From an uncultured Muribaculaceae bacterium (GTDB lineage: Bacteria > Bacteroidota > Bacteroidia > Bacteroidales > Muribaculaceae): a DNA stretch of 43,586 nt. The stretch covers positions 1 through 43,586 of the forward strand of contig CAJTZS010000035.1 in assembly GCA_910584055.1 (NCBI GenBank), written 5' to 3'. Shown in pieces: positions 8,438 through 17,100 of this stretch. The notes under the pieces are model-generated. The model searched no databases and had not been told where the DNA came from. It saw only the letters and a program-made list of their open reading frames with translations. The position numbers were made by a program, and so were the translations under genes. The stretch's first letter is position 1, and every line of letters starts with the position of its first letter.

Positions 8438-9445
8438 ATGAAATGTTTATATAAAAACTTGTTGTTGGCGGTTTCCACGTGTATGTTCATGACTGGGGCT
8501 GCGGCCTGCGAGAGCGAAAAAGACCTTGAATTGCCGCGTCAGCAATATCCTGTCACAGAAGATAAGGTCGGCGTGCTTATGAATGCTATCTGGTCTGAAT
8601 CCTCATGTTTCAATCTTGATGGCGACAGAAAGAAACTGCTGAATGAGATGCAGGCATATGCCGACTTATGTCCCAACACTTACTTCAAGCAATACTATGC
8701 GGTGTCCGATCCTGAAGAACTTGCATTGATGGAGGACAACACAATCCTTGGATATCATTGCCGGGCATTGGAAAAAGTTCTGGAAGAAATGAGTTCGGAA
8801 AAAGTGCCGCAGGGAAAGATTGTGATGTGGCAGTTGTATAATATGGGGTATGTGGTCAAGACTCCTGATTATTGCTTCGGAATAGATATAAAACATAAGT
8901 TCTCCGAGCGTTTTGCGCCATATCTTGATTTTCTATGCATAACGCATGCCCATAAAGACCACTACGACTCCAAACTCGTGGATGCCATGATGCAGCTCGG
9001 AAAGCATGTCTACTCAAATTTCCTTGATAATGCCGACCGTTTTGACGGAGTGACGACACTATATCCGGAGGGGGATATAGAGATTGTCACCAATGTCGTG
9101 GATCATGATGCGAATACACCGGCTTTTGTGGCAAACTACCAGATTGATTGCGGCATGTCATCCGGCAACAAAGTGATTTTCCATATAGGTGATTCCTATA
9201 ATTGGCAGCAACTCAAGAAAACAAAGTCGATAGATATTTTCATACCGCATCTTGCCGTGGGACTGGATATGAGGAAGGCTATAAACCGGCTTAAGCCGGG
9301 TTGTGTACTTATGTCGCATGTCTTGGAGATGGAACATCCCGTGAATCAATGGAGATGGAGCTACCAATATGGTTTCAATGAGATTGATAAGTTGAAGATG
9401 GATAATGTCTATCTTCCCGTGTGGGGTGAGAAAATGGAATTTTAA
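8438..9445 (+). CDS. Lipoprotein with metallo-beta-lactamase fold
   Basis: A 335-residue predicted lipoprotein (signal ending GAAAC, Cys24). The metal-binding signature HxHxDH is present as THAHKDHYD (His170, His172, Asp174, His175). Further candidate ligands are His223 in VVDHDANTP, Asp252 in FHIGDSYNW and His294 in LMSHVLEMEH. The arrangement is that of the metallo-beta-lactamase superfamily, closest in style to UlaG-like metal-dependent hydrolases rather than true beta-lactamases. The substrate is unknown. About 125 residues precede the visible metal-binding core and show no motif. It sits 10 bp after the LRR gene and is followed closely by the GH3 gene, so it is part of the glycan locus. 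It may cleave a phosphoester or lactone on the glycan, but that is inference. Confidence 0.8.
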   Translation: MKCLYKNLLLAVSTCMFMTGAAACESEKDLELPRQQYPVTEDKVGVLMNAIWSESSCFNLDGDRKKLLNEMQAYADLCPNTYFKQYYAVSDPEELALMEDNTILGYHCRALEKVLEEMSSEKVPQGKIVMWQLYNMGYVVKTPDYCFGIDIKHKFSERFAPYLDFLCITHAHKDHYDSKLVDAMMQLGKHVYSNFLDNADRFDGVTTLYPEGDIEIVTNVVDHDANTPAFVANYQIDCGMSSGNKVIFHIGDSYNWQQLKKTKSIDIFIPHLAVGLDMRKAINRLKPGCVLMSHVLEMEHPVNQWRWSYQYGFNEIDKLKMDNVYLPVWGEKMEF

Positions 9446-9471
9446 GGATGAGAGGATTCTGTATTAGTAAT

Positions 9472-11550
9472 ATGAGGAAGTTGACGGTATTGCTGGCTGC
9501 ATTCGCAGTCAGCGTGCCGGCAACTGCCGAAATCTCCTGGGATAAGGCTTACGAAAAAGCCGCTTGTAAGCTTAAGGAATTGTCTTTGGAAGAGAAACTG
9601 CATTTTGTGCGCGGTTATTCCGAGTTCTTTTTCTATGGAATCCCCGACAAAGGGATTCCCTTCCTCTATCATTCGGATGCGACAGGAGGGGTGAATATTC
9701 GTCGTAATCTACCTGACGGCTCTCTGATCGAACCATTGGAAAAATCTACGGCCATGCCGGCTCCGATAATGCTTGCCGCAACATTTGCTCCAGAACTTGC
9801 CGAAAGATACGGCAAGGCAGTGGGGGAGGAATGTCGTGCGGGAGGAATAGAGGTGTTGCTGGGTCCGGGAATCAATATATCGAGAAATTCCCAGTGTGGT
9901 CGCAATTTTGAATATTTAGGAGAAGATCCGCTCTTGACATCCGATATGTGTTCATCCTATGTATTAGGATTGCAGTCAACCGGCACAGCTGCATGTCTGA
10001 AGCATTTTATTTGCAATGAGACGGAATTCTATCGCCGGAGATCCAATTCAGTGGTTGATGAGCGCGCCCTTCATGAAGTCTATATGAAACCGTTTGTAGC
10101 CGGAGTCAAAGCAGGCGCGGGATTTGTTATGGCTTCGTATAATCAGCTTAATGGCGAGTGGACAGGTCAGAACAAGTGGCTTCTTACGGATATCCTGAGA
10201 AATGAAATAGGATTCAGGGGCGCAATTATTAGTGACTGGAGTTCTGTGTATGATACCTATAAGGTTGTTAAGTCGGGACTGAATACTGAAATGCCGGGCA
10301 GACGGGAGGCCATCGCAGAGATGAAAGGATTGCTTGCAGAAGGTAAAATCAATGAAACCGATATTGATGCTATGATTCTCCCGTGTATCGCTACGGGATA
10401 CAAATTCGGTTTTTATGACCGTCCTAAATATTTGCCCGAACTTTTGGAGAAATATCCAGAACATGCTGCATTGGCAAAAGAGGTGGCGGCAGCAGGCACT
10501 GTGTTGCTGAAGAATAACGGCATTCTTCCTTTCCGACAGAATGCACGGGTGCTTGTGGTCGGGGAATTTATTGATGAAGTGCCGCGTACGGGAGATAACC
10601 CTGCGGCATCGGCTGCGGTTAAAGGTTATGACAATGTTCCTCTTAGGGGTGCGATGGCGTCTGCATTGGGAGATAATGTGCGTTTTGAGACTAATCCCTC
10701 CGACACGGATATCGAAACAGCAGATATTGTTCTTGTGTCGGCCGGAACGATAGATATGGAATCTTTCGAACGTCCGTTCGAATTACCATCAAATCAGGAA
10801 AGGCTAATAAAGAAGTCGGTAATGTTGAATCCCAATACAGTGGTGCTGGTTAATTCAGGTTCGGGAATCCGGATGTCTGACTGGGCTGAAGATGCAGCGG
10901 CTATAATATATGGATGGTATCCGGGGCAGAACGGGATGTCGGCAATTGTTGATATAATGATCGGTCTGATAAATCCCTCGGGAAAACTGCCCATAACGAT
11001 AGAGCGTGATTTCAAGGATTCTCCGGCGTTGCATACGATGCCTGACGGTGCAGAGTTTTATAACAGCGCTTATAGGGCTTATAATGAGAAGCTGATTTCC
11101 GTGTTCGACGTTCATTATGATGAATCGGTTTTTGTGGGTTATAAGTGGTATGAGAAAAAAGGAATAAAACCTCTCTTCCCTTTTGGATACGGTCTGTCGT
11201 ACACTTCATTCAATCTTACAGATCCTAAGGTTGAGATGGAAAATGGGAAAATATTTGTGTCTATAATGGTCAAGAATACCGGAAAAATGGCTGGGACGGA
11301 AACCGTGCAGGTTTATGTGTCGGAAGAAAATCCGTCGGTTGAACGCCCGCTAAAGGAATTGACGGGGTATTCAAAGATTAATCTGGAACCGGGGAAACAA
11401 GGCGTGGTTAATATTAAAGTTGATCCTGAGGCTCTTGCGTTCTGGGATGTGAATACACATTCTTGGAGGAGGAATCGGGGTAAATATACTTTCCATATAG
11501 GAACGTCATCGAAAGATATATTATTTAAAGTCACTAAGGATTTCAATTAA
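9472..11550 (+). CDS. Glycoside hydrolase family 3 (beta-glucosidase-like)
   Basis: A 692-residue exported enzyme of the GH3 family, which removes beta-linked sugars from the non-reducing end. The start at 9472 gives a clean signal peptide (MRKLTVLLAAFAVSVPATA). An ATG at 9448 in the same frame would add eight residues. The N-terminal barrel shows GRNFEYLGEDPLL (about 143-155), the KH pair in CLKHFICNE (Lys177-His178) and the catalytic nucleophile Asp255 in AIISDWSS. The middle alpha/beta domain follows, then FPFGYGLSYTSF and a fibronectin III-like end domain (VKNTGKMAGTETVQVYVS). Length and domain order are normal for GH3 beta-glucosidases. Exact sugar specificity cannot be decided. It is the fifth gene of the locus, 8-11 bp before the SGNH gene. 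Confidence 0.93.
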   Translation: MRKLTVLLAAFAVSVPATAEISWDKAYEKAACKLKELSLEEKLHFVRGYSEFFFYGIPDKGIPFLYHSDATGGVNIRRNLPDGSLIEPLEKSTAMPAPIMLAATFAPELAERYGKAVGEECRAGGIEVLLGPGINISRNSQCGRNFEYLGEDPLLTSDMCSSYVLGLQSTGTAACLKHFICNETEFYRRRSNSVVDERALHEVYMKPFVAGVKAGAGFVMASYNQLNGEWTGQNKWLLTDILRNEIGFRGAIISDWSSVYDTYKVVKSGLNTEMPGRREAIAEMKGLLAEGKINETDIDAMILPCIATGYKFGFYDRPKYLPELLEKYPEHAALAKEVAAAGTVLLKNNGILPFRQNARVLVVGEFIDEVPRTGDNPAASAAVKGYDNVPLRGAMASALGDNVRFETNPSDTDIETADIVLVSAGTIDMESFERPFELPSNQERLIKKSVMLNPNTVVLVNSGSGIRMSDWAEDAAAIIYGWYPGQNGMSAIVDIMIGLINPSGKLPITIERDFKDSPALHTMPDGAEFYNSAYRAYNEKLISVFDVHYDESVFVGYKWYEKKGIKPLFPFGYGLSYTSFNLTDPKVEMENGKIFVSIMVKNTGKMAGTETVQVYVSEENPSVERPLKELTGYSKINLEPGKQGVVNIKVDPEALAFWDVNTHSWRRNRGKYTFHIGTSSKDILFKVTKDFN

Positions 11551-11561
11551 GGATACTCGTG

Positions 11562-12641
11562 ATGAATTCAAGGAACATAATATTGTTGATAGCGATGCTC
11601 ACGCTCTGTCTTAATGCGTATTCCGAAATTCGTTATGTTGATGCGAAGCAACTGGGTGTTATCAATAAAGCGAATAAGGATTCCGATGGCTTTTCTCGTG
11701 TAGATACGCGACTATATAAGAATTTGCCTCAGACCGTTAAACAATATCTTGACTTCTCTACCGGAGTGGCAGTAGCTTTCCGCACCGACAGCCGAATTGT
11801 CAGCGCGAAATGGACCACACGAAAATGCGATGATGGCGCAAACACCACGCGCGTTTTACGCGAGGGTCTGGATCTGTATATATTGAAAGACGGGGAATGG
11901 ACTTTCGCCGGAATCGGGACTCCATCAGCAGGAACACGTCATGAATCTATAATAGTGAAAGAGATGAAAGATAGCATGAAATATTGTCTTCTCTATCTAC
12001 CTGTTATGGATATCGTTGATTCTTTGGAGATCGGGGTGGAGAGAAAGGCATTTATCGAAATTCCGGATAGACCTTTGTTCGAGGGTAAGATTGCGGTTAT
12101 CGGGTCGAGCATCACGCATGGGGTGGCGGCATCCCGACCGGGGATGACTTATCCGGCGCGTATCCAGAGGACGTTGGGTATGGAAGTCGTAAACCTTGGA
12201 CTGGCAGGACTTTGTAGGATGGAGGAGTGGTATAATGACATAGCCGATGGAATGATACCTGATATGTTCATTATTGATTCATTCTCCAATCCCTCGGCAA
12301 AAGAGATAGAGGAGAGGCTTGACAGGTTTGTGAAGCGTCTTCGTGATACCCATCCCGATGTTCCGATTCTGTTCCTACAGACCGTTGATAGGGAAAGCTG
12401 TGTTTTCGATACCGGCAAAAGGGAATATGAGGCTCAAAAGAGGAGGAGCGCCAGAGCAGGCATGAAGCGATACCTTGATGGTGATGACAGAAAAATATTT
12501 TTTATGGATCCGGGGATGTGGCTCGGGGAAGACCATGAGGGGACGGTGGACGGAACGCATCCGACTGATCTGGGATTCACGCGGATTCTTGAAAAACTTA
12601 TTCCTGAAATAATAAAAATACTTGATTCAGAAATGTCTTGA
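11562..12641 (+). CDS. SGNH/GDSL-family hydrolase, probable carbohydrate esterase
   Basis: A 359-residue exported protein (hydrophobic signal to about residue 20, ending LNAYSE). The N-terminal 165 residues form the beta-sandwich usually found before this type of SGNH domain. The catalytic domain begins at IAVIGSSITHG, where Ser183 is the likely nucleophile. The other blocks are NLGLAG (Gly), an IDSFSNPS segment in place of the usual Asn block, and DGTHP with Asp330 and His333 near the C-terminus. Such enzymes often remove acetyl groups from glycans, which would suit its place as the last gene of the polysaccharide operon. The acyl group is inference. An adjacent in-frame GTG at 11559 is a less likely start. 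Confidence 0.88.
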   Translation: MNSRNIILLIAMLTLCLNAYSEIRYVDAKQLGVINKANKDSDGFSRVDTRLYKNLPQTVKQYLDFSTGVAVAFRTDSRIVSAKWTTRKCDDGANTTRVLREGLDLYILKDGEWTFAGIGTPSAGTRHESIIVKEMKDSMKYCLLYLPVMDIVDSLEIGVERKAFIEIPDRPLFEGKIAVIGSSITHGVAASRPGMTYPARIQRTLGMEVVNLGLAGLCRMEEWYNDIADGMIPDMFIIDSFSNPSAKEIEERLDRFVKRLRDTHPDVPILFLQTVDRESCVFDTGKREYEAQKRRSARAGMKRYLDGDDRKIFFMDPGMWLGEDHEGTVDGTHPTDLGFTRILEKLIPEIIKILDSEMS

Positions 12642-12661
12642 AGGTAGAAAGATTGTTGATT

Positions 12662-12694
12662 GAACGGGCAGATATGAGATGCATCTGCCCGTTC
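12662..12694. terminator. Hairpin between convergent SGNH and fucosidase genes
   Basis: GAACGGGCAGAT at 12662-12673 is the exact reverse complement of ATCTGCCCGTTC at 12683-12694, with a 9-base loop. It lies between two converging stop codons, so it could end transcription from both sides. There is no long T tract on either side. Confidence 0.7.
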
Positions 12695-12713
12695 TGAGGA
12701 ATTATTTGCAGTG

Positions 12714-14327
12714 TTAACGTATACGGAGCACGGGGATTGAACCGCAATCTGAAGGGAGTTGCACTCGCACTCCTTCTTCGGTTCGTGTGAATTTGACTTT
12801 GCCGTGTCCCAATAGGTCGATTCTTTTGAATTTCTCTTTTGCTATAGACTTGATAACAGCTGTGTTATCGTTGCGATGTCCGAGAAGAATGGCGTAAATA
12901 TTCTTTCCCTTGGTGGTGAAGCGGATTTCTTCACCTGTCATATTGGAGTATGAGCCCTCGTTGAACCCTTGCCGGTCGAGCGGTATGTCTGATTCTGCGA
13001 CCGGCCCTTCTCCAAATTTTTTCCAGGGACGTGTGCCGAATATTGCCTCCTTATTGATATCCATCCAGGCCCCTATGCCTTTTATGACTTCATATTCTTT
13101 TTCATCGAATGTGCCGTCGGCGCGGAGTGGTATGTTGAGAAGGAGGTTACCGTTTTTGCTTACAATGTCGGCAAGGAGACGCACGACGGTCTCTGCAGAT
13201 TTGTAACGGCCTTTATTGTAAATGTCGGTATTGTAATGCCATCCTCCGATGCAGGAACATGATTGCCAGGGGAGAGGTGTGATTTCGTTGGGCGCACCGC
13301 GTTCAACGTCCCAGACGAGAGCCTCCTTCTGCTCATCGGTGAGGATTTTGCCGAACATCACGGCCTCGTTCTTTCCTCCGTGCGAAGCCATGTTATGGTT
13401 GTAGAAATGGGCGGCAATCTTAAGTCCCGCATCACTAACGGGGTAGAACGGAACGCCGGTAGTGTCGAAATAGAGGAGATCCGGATTATAGCGGTTGATA
13501 ACGTCAAGAGTGCGGTTATAGAAATTTGTGCAGAATTCTTCAGATGGAGTTGCTGCTCCATTTTCCCATCCCCATTGAGAGCCGATCATGCCGTCTGCCC
13601 AGCTTCCTTTGCTGAGCGGATGGTTTTGCACATAAAGTTGTTGCGGGTCCATCCCCTCCCACCATTTCCCTTTACCGTCTGCCGTTGTCATGCAACCATC
13701 GTATGGAACGCCCATTTTATCCCCCTTGCGGTCATATCTGCGGGCGGTCTCATACCACGTCCAAGCGTGGTCGGCATGGAGGCTGACACCGAAAGGCAAG
13801 CCATACTTCCGTGCCGCCGCCGACCACTCGGCGAGAATGTCGCGCTTTGGCCCTATGTTTTTTGAATTCCATGGTTGATACTTGCTGTCCCATAAGTCGA
13901 AATTGTCGTGATGGTTGCCAAGTACAAAGAAATACTGGGCACCTATGCTCTTATAGAGCTTGACAAGACTGTCGGGATTCCACTTTTCCGCTTTGAACAG
14001 AGGAAGGATATCCTTGAATCCCACTTCGGAAGGATGACCGTAATTTGCCACATGGTATTTATATGCCTTGGATCCCTCCTGATATAGCTCTCTCGCCATC
14101 CAGTCGCCTGAGCCCTCGACGCATTGTGGTCCCCAGTGGGCCCAGATGCCGAATTTGGCATTGCGAAACCATTCCGGTGTCTCATATTGGCTTAATGATT
14201 CCCAATTCGGCTCAAATTTGCCTTTCGCCATAGGTTCCTGTGCTTCCGATACCTTCACAATTGAATCCTGCGCAAAAACGCCGGTTGCCATAAGAATAGA
14301 GATAGATAATAGAGTTTCTTTAATCAT
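12714..14327 (-). CDS. GH29 alpha-L-fucosidase
   Basis: A 537-residue exported enzyme of family GH29, which releases L-fucose from glycans with retention. I take the ATG at 14327, which gives a signal peptide (MIKETLLSISILMATGVFAQ). The frame runs on upstream to 14519 but that part is not signal-like. Family features are FGIWAHWGPQ (59-68), the His pair in GNHHDNFDLWDSKYQPWNS (139-140), SLHADHAWTWYE, and the likely nucleophile Asp288 in YNPDLLYFDTTG. NGNLLLNIPLRADGTF closes the barrel and a small beta domain ends the protein. It faces the polysaccharide operon tail-to-tail and suggests that the target glycan carries fucose, such as mucin or fucosylated plant side chains. That is inference. 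Confidence 0.93.
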   Translation of the reverse strand: MIKETLLSISILMATGVFAQDSIVKVSEAQEPMAKGKFEPNWESLSQYETPEWFRNAKFGIWAHWGPQCVEGSGDWMARELYQEGSKAYKYHVANYGHPSEVGFKDILPLFKAEKWNPDSLVKLYKSIGAQYFFVLGNHHDNFDLWDSKYQPWNSKNIGPKRDILAEWSAAARKYGLPFGVSLHADHAWTWYETARRYDRKGDKMGVPYDGCMTTADGKGKWWEGMDPQQLYVQNHPLSKGSWADGMIGSQWGWENGAATPSEEFCTNFYNRTLDVINRYNPDLLYFDTTGVPFYPVSDAGLKIAAHFYNHNMASHGGKNEAVMFGKILTDEQKEALVWDVERGAPNEITPLPWQSCSCIGGWHYNTDIYNKGRYKSAETVVRLLADIVSKNGNLLLNIPLRADGTFDEKEYEVIKGIGAWMDINKEAIFGTRPWKKFGEGPVAESDIPLDRQGFNEGSYSNMTGEEIRFTTKGKNIYAILLGHRNDNTAVIKSIAKEKFKRIDLLGHGKVKFTRTEEGVRVQLPSDCGSIPVLRIR

Positions 14328-14434
14328 GGAATTAAATGTCATATAGGTTGTTAAGTAAATGTTCAAATTTTTTAATAATACCCTATTAATAACGGGCACT
14401 ATCCATATAATATTTTGTACCTCTCGCCAAGTTG

Positions 14435-14926
14435 TTATCTTCCCAATTCGATGACTTCGCAGTCGCGCATATCGGTGCCGTCGATTGTGAGCCGTACGAG
14501 TGTGCGCACTTTCTGCCACCCCTGATTGCCAGCAGCCCCGGGATTGATATGTAGCAGATGCAATTCCTTATCAAACATTATTTTCAACAAATGGGAATGT
14601 CCGTCAACCATCAGGTTGATGGACTCTTCTTTAAGTAATTTCTTCATACCAGAAGACCATTTCCCGGGATATCCACCGATATGAGTGAGCAATACTTTCA
14701 CTCCCTCGACAGTGAATATCTCGATTTCAGGGCACTTCCGCTTCACCATGCCGTGGTCTATGTTTCCCGATACAGCCCGGACCTGGGCTATTTCGGAGAG
14801 GCGTTCGATTATAGAATAATCACCGATGTCTCCGGCATGCCAGATTTCATCGCAGTCCTTGAAATGAGAGGCATACCGATCATCCCACAGGCCATGTGTG
14901 TCGCTAAGAATCCCGATTCTTTTCAT
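14435..14926 (-). CDS. YfcE/MJ0936-type metallophosphoesterase
   Basis: A 163-residue cytoplasmic protein with all motifs of the small calcineurin-like phosphodiesterases: SDTHG (Asp9, His11), HAGDIGD (Asp33), SGNIDH (Asn55), THIGG (His82) and DGHSH (His110, His112). The length is typical of YfcE-like enzymes, which hydrolyse phosphodiesters with two metal ions. The natural substrate is generally unknown. It lies upstream of the fucosidase on the same strand with a 107-bp gap. Its start codon is only 15 bp from the end of a small inserted element (14942-15313), so its original promoter may be displaced or replaced. Confidence 0.93.
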   Translation of the reverse strand: MKRIGILSDTHGLWDDRYASHFKDCDEIWHAGDIGDYSIIERLSEIAQVRAVSGNIDHGMVKRKCPEIEIFTVEGVKVLLTHIGGYPGKWSSGMKKLLKEESINLMVDGHSHLLKIMFDKELHLLHINPGAAGNQGWQKVRTLVRLTIDGTDMRDCEVIELGR

Positions 14927-14941
14927 ATCATTCAGATCCTA

Positions 14942-15313
14942 AGTAGGTAAGTAAGTAATCAAATTAAAACGATAGTAAGTGATTTTGATATCTCATATAG
15001 TCTGAACTTGTCTTTTTCGGTGCTTTCCGCCAAGTTTCATCAGTTGCAATGCCCGCATTGCGCCTTCTTCAACTCGCGAAAATCCCTCGAAAAATCCTGC
15101 GTCCGTACTATATGTTTAATTTGATCACTTACTTAACAAAAATTAATGCACAAATAAAACGCAGTTATTTTTGAGATGTTTTTGCCGCGTAATGAAGGAG
15201 CATATAGGCATATGCGACTGAATTACAAGGTGAAAACAGCCAAAAAGAACAAGTTTTATTGGGCAAGATTTCATTACTTACTTACTTATATCGTTTAATT
15301 TTTGTTACCTACT
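14942..15313 (+). mobile_element. TIR element B1, interrupted by element A
   Basis: The ends are AGTAGGTA (14942-14949, resuming at 15136) and the inverted end TTAATTTTTGTTACCTACT to 15313. TA flanks both ends (14940-14941 and 15314-15315). Without the nested element A and its TA duplication it is 186 bp and nearly identical to copy B2 at 31288-31469, apart from a few substitutions and a 4-bp CTTA-type expansion near 15280. It carries the short frame MFLPRNEGAYRHMRLNYKVK... on the plus strand. There is no transposase. Together with D2 it occupies most of the gap between 14927 and 15850. Confidence 0.85.
14950..15133 (-). mobile_element. TIR element A nested in element B1 (184 bp)
   Basis: The termini are AGTAAGTAATCAAATTAAA on the left and the inverted TTTAATTTGATCACTTACT on the right, differing at one base. 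The TA at 14948-14949 is repeated at 15134-15135. Removing 14950-15135 restores the intact end AGTAGGTAACAAAAATTAA of element B. This is direct evidence for insertion at a TA with duplication. A hairpin GCAATG-cccg-CATTGC lies at 15046-15061. The minus strand has a short open frame containing MRALQLMKLGGKHRKRQVQ. Confidence 0.85.
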
Positions 15314-15435
15314 TATATAATTCCTTGCTAAATTAATAAAAAAACAGATACGCGTAATCATGATTACGAGACAAGGTGTCTTAATGGCAACCAGAATACT
15401 GTATGCTTGCTTATAATCCGATCTTGAGTCCTCTA

Positions 15436-15754
15436 AATTCCCATTTATCGCACTGAACATTATTCCTCGCAGAGCCGCAGAGAGCGCAAAGGTTTGACAC
15501 TTGTGTCTTTTAGGGTCGTGAACTCCCGGCTGAGTGGCAGAGCCTGCCGCGGCGATTTTAGCGACAGGCTCTGCTCCTCGGCAGGAGTGGACACGACCTC
15601 TGACAACCGGATATGAAGGCTCTGCCACTCTGCGGCTCTGCGAGGTAAAAAAATGACGCGTCGGTGCATATAGCCGGACGGGAGCTGCTTGTCTCCCCCT
15701 GTCCGGCCATTGGCTTAGACACATTTGGTTTATTCAGTGCGATAAATGGTAATT
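15436..15754 (-). mobile_element. TIR element D2 (MITE-like, 319 bp)
   Basis: This is the second copy of the D family, inverted relative to D1. The ends are AATTCCCATTTATCGCAC (left) and, inverted, AATTACCATTTATCGCAC, with TA at 15434-15435 and 15755-15756. An 18-bp subterminal inverted repeat is exact: CCTCGCAGAGCCGCAGAG at 15465-15482 and its complement at 15628-15645. A central hairpin pairs 15537-15546 with 15565-15574. The long minus-strand frame across it (15305-15724) continues out of the element and is not considered a gene. Confidence 0.78.
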
Positions 15755-15823
15755 TAGTTTTGGATGCAACTTAGGATTATAGGGAAATATAATTTTAGAG
15801 AATAATCGGGGATGTGTGCAGGA

Positions 15824-15843
15824 GGGTGTTTGTAAAAACACCC
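15824..15843 (-). terminator. Possible terminator after the LolC/E-type gene
   Basis: GGGTGTTT at 15824-15831 pairs with AAACACCC at 15836-15843 across a 4-base loop, 7 bp beyond the stop codon of the minus-strand permease gene. There is no clear T run after it in the minus direction, so termination is uncertain. Confidence 0.45.
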
Positions 15844-15850
15844 CCTTATG

Positions 15851-17092
15851 CTATTCGTAGCGCATGGTTTCTGCGGGAGAGATCTTGGCGGCGAACCAGG
15901 AGGGTAGGATGAGACACAGATAGATGATGGCAATAGTTGCAATGTTTAATATTACGATTGACTGCCAGTCGATTTCAACGGGAACGAAGTCAATGTAATA
16001 GGAGTCTGCGTCAAGAGAGAGGAGATGCCATTTGTCTTGAACCCAAAGCAGCGCGATCATCAGGATATTCCCGATGAGCAGTCCGGTCAACGCCACGCGC
16101 ACGGCCATGTAGATGAAAACATGTCGAACGCTTCTAACGGTCGCTCCTATCGAACGGATAAGGCCGATGAAACTCTTTTTGTCGAGGATTATGATAAGCA
16201 TACCGGAAATCAGCGTTGCGCAAGCCACTATTGTCATGAGCACCAACACCACAATCACGTTTGTGTCGAGCAGGGACAGCCAGCGGAAATAGCCCGCTCC
16301 CTGATTGAGGGCATTGTCTACACGGTAATACTTGTATAGAAGTCCGGAGGCGAGGGCTTCATTGAGGGTGGCCGCCAGGCGGGGTGCATTCTCTTCGAGG
16401 TTGTTGAAATCATCGGTGGTGACAGATATCGATGTCCCTTGCGAGTGAGATATTTCTCCGAGGTTTTGTATCAATGGCAGATTGCCATATATGAAAACAT
16501 TGTCGTATGTGTCGAAATGTGTGTTGAATATAGCCGCGATTTCAAGACGGCGCACACGTATTGAGCCGGATAGGAAATAGGTGTCGATTTTATCTCCTAA
16601 TTTAAGGTTGAGTTGGTTGGCGGCATGTCTTGACATCGCTATTTTCATTTCCGATCCCTTTTTTGAATAATCGGGAAGTTTTCCCTCCTCGATGTTTGAT
16701 GTGAGGAATTTACGGAGTGCGTCTCCGCTCATGCTTTTGAGATATACACCCTTGAAATTGTCTGAAGTTTTGAGGATTGCCGGTATCGAAGCCTCCAGAG
16801 AATACCCGGTTATATATTCTTGCGAGTCAAGGATTGTTTTAAGTGTCGGGGTAAGGGTTATGAGGTTGGAGTCCTCCGCACCGGCAGGGATGGCATATAA
16901 TGTGATATGTGAATTGAAGCCAATCACCTTGTCGCGAATTTCACGTTTGAAACCGAGCACGATTGCGACAGCAGCAAGCATTATTGCCACCGACAGGGCG
17001 ACCGCTGCAACCGCTACACGGATAGCCGGGGAGCTATGCCTGCTGTCGGAGGAGAGCGACAATCGTTTAGCGAGATATAATGGATAATTCAT
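15851..17092 (-). CDS. LolC/LolE-type ABC transporter permease
   Basis: A 413-residue inner-membrane protein of the FtsX/MacB permease superfamily. One membrane segment lies near residues 25-47 (VAVAAVALSVAIMLAAVAIV), followed by a large periplasmic domain (about 50-265). Three more segments are in the C-terminal third (VIVVLVLMTIVACATLISGM, the 330-350 region and IVILNIATIAIIYLCLILP). This layout and length match LolC/LolE, which release lipoproteins from the inner membrane for transport to the outer membrane. The C-terminal FAAKISPAETMRYE is also typical. The ATPase LolD is not in the window, so it must be encoded elsewhere. A general MacB-like exporter is a less likely alternative. Confidence 0.85.
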   Translation of the reverse strand: MNYPLYLAKRLSLSSDSRHSSPAIRVAVAAVALSVAIMLAAVAIVLGFKREIRDKVIGFNSHITLYAIPAGAEDSNLITLTPTLKTILDSQEYITGYSLEASIPAILKTSDNFKGVYLKSMSGDALRKFLTSNIEEGKLPDYSKKGSEMKIAMSRHAANQLNLKLGDKIDTYFLSGSIRVRRLEIAAIFNTHFDTYDNVFIYGNLPLIQNLGEISHSQGTSISVTTDDFNNLEENAPRLAATLNEALASGLLYKYYRVDNALNQGAGYFRWLSLLDTNVIVVLVLMTIVACATLISGMLIIILDKKSFIGLIRSIGATVRSVRHVFIYMAVRVALTGLLIGNILMIALLWVQDKWHLLSLDADSYYIDFVPVEIDWQSIVILNIATIAIIYLCLILPSWFAAKISPAETMRYE

Positions 17093-17100
17093 TCTTATTA

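Noticed and set aside
14328..14519. Upstream extension of the fucosidase frame
   Set aside because: It overlaps the phosphoesterase gene and would hide a clear signal peptide starting at 14327.
15305..15724. Minus-strand frame of 139 codons over D2
   Set aside because: It crosses the element boundary and part of B1, has Arg/Ser-rich composition and no family features.
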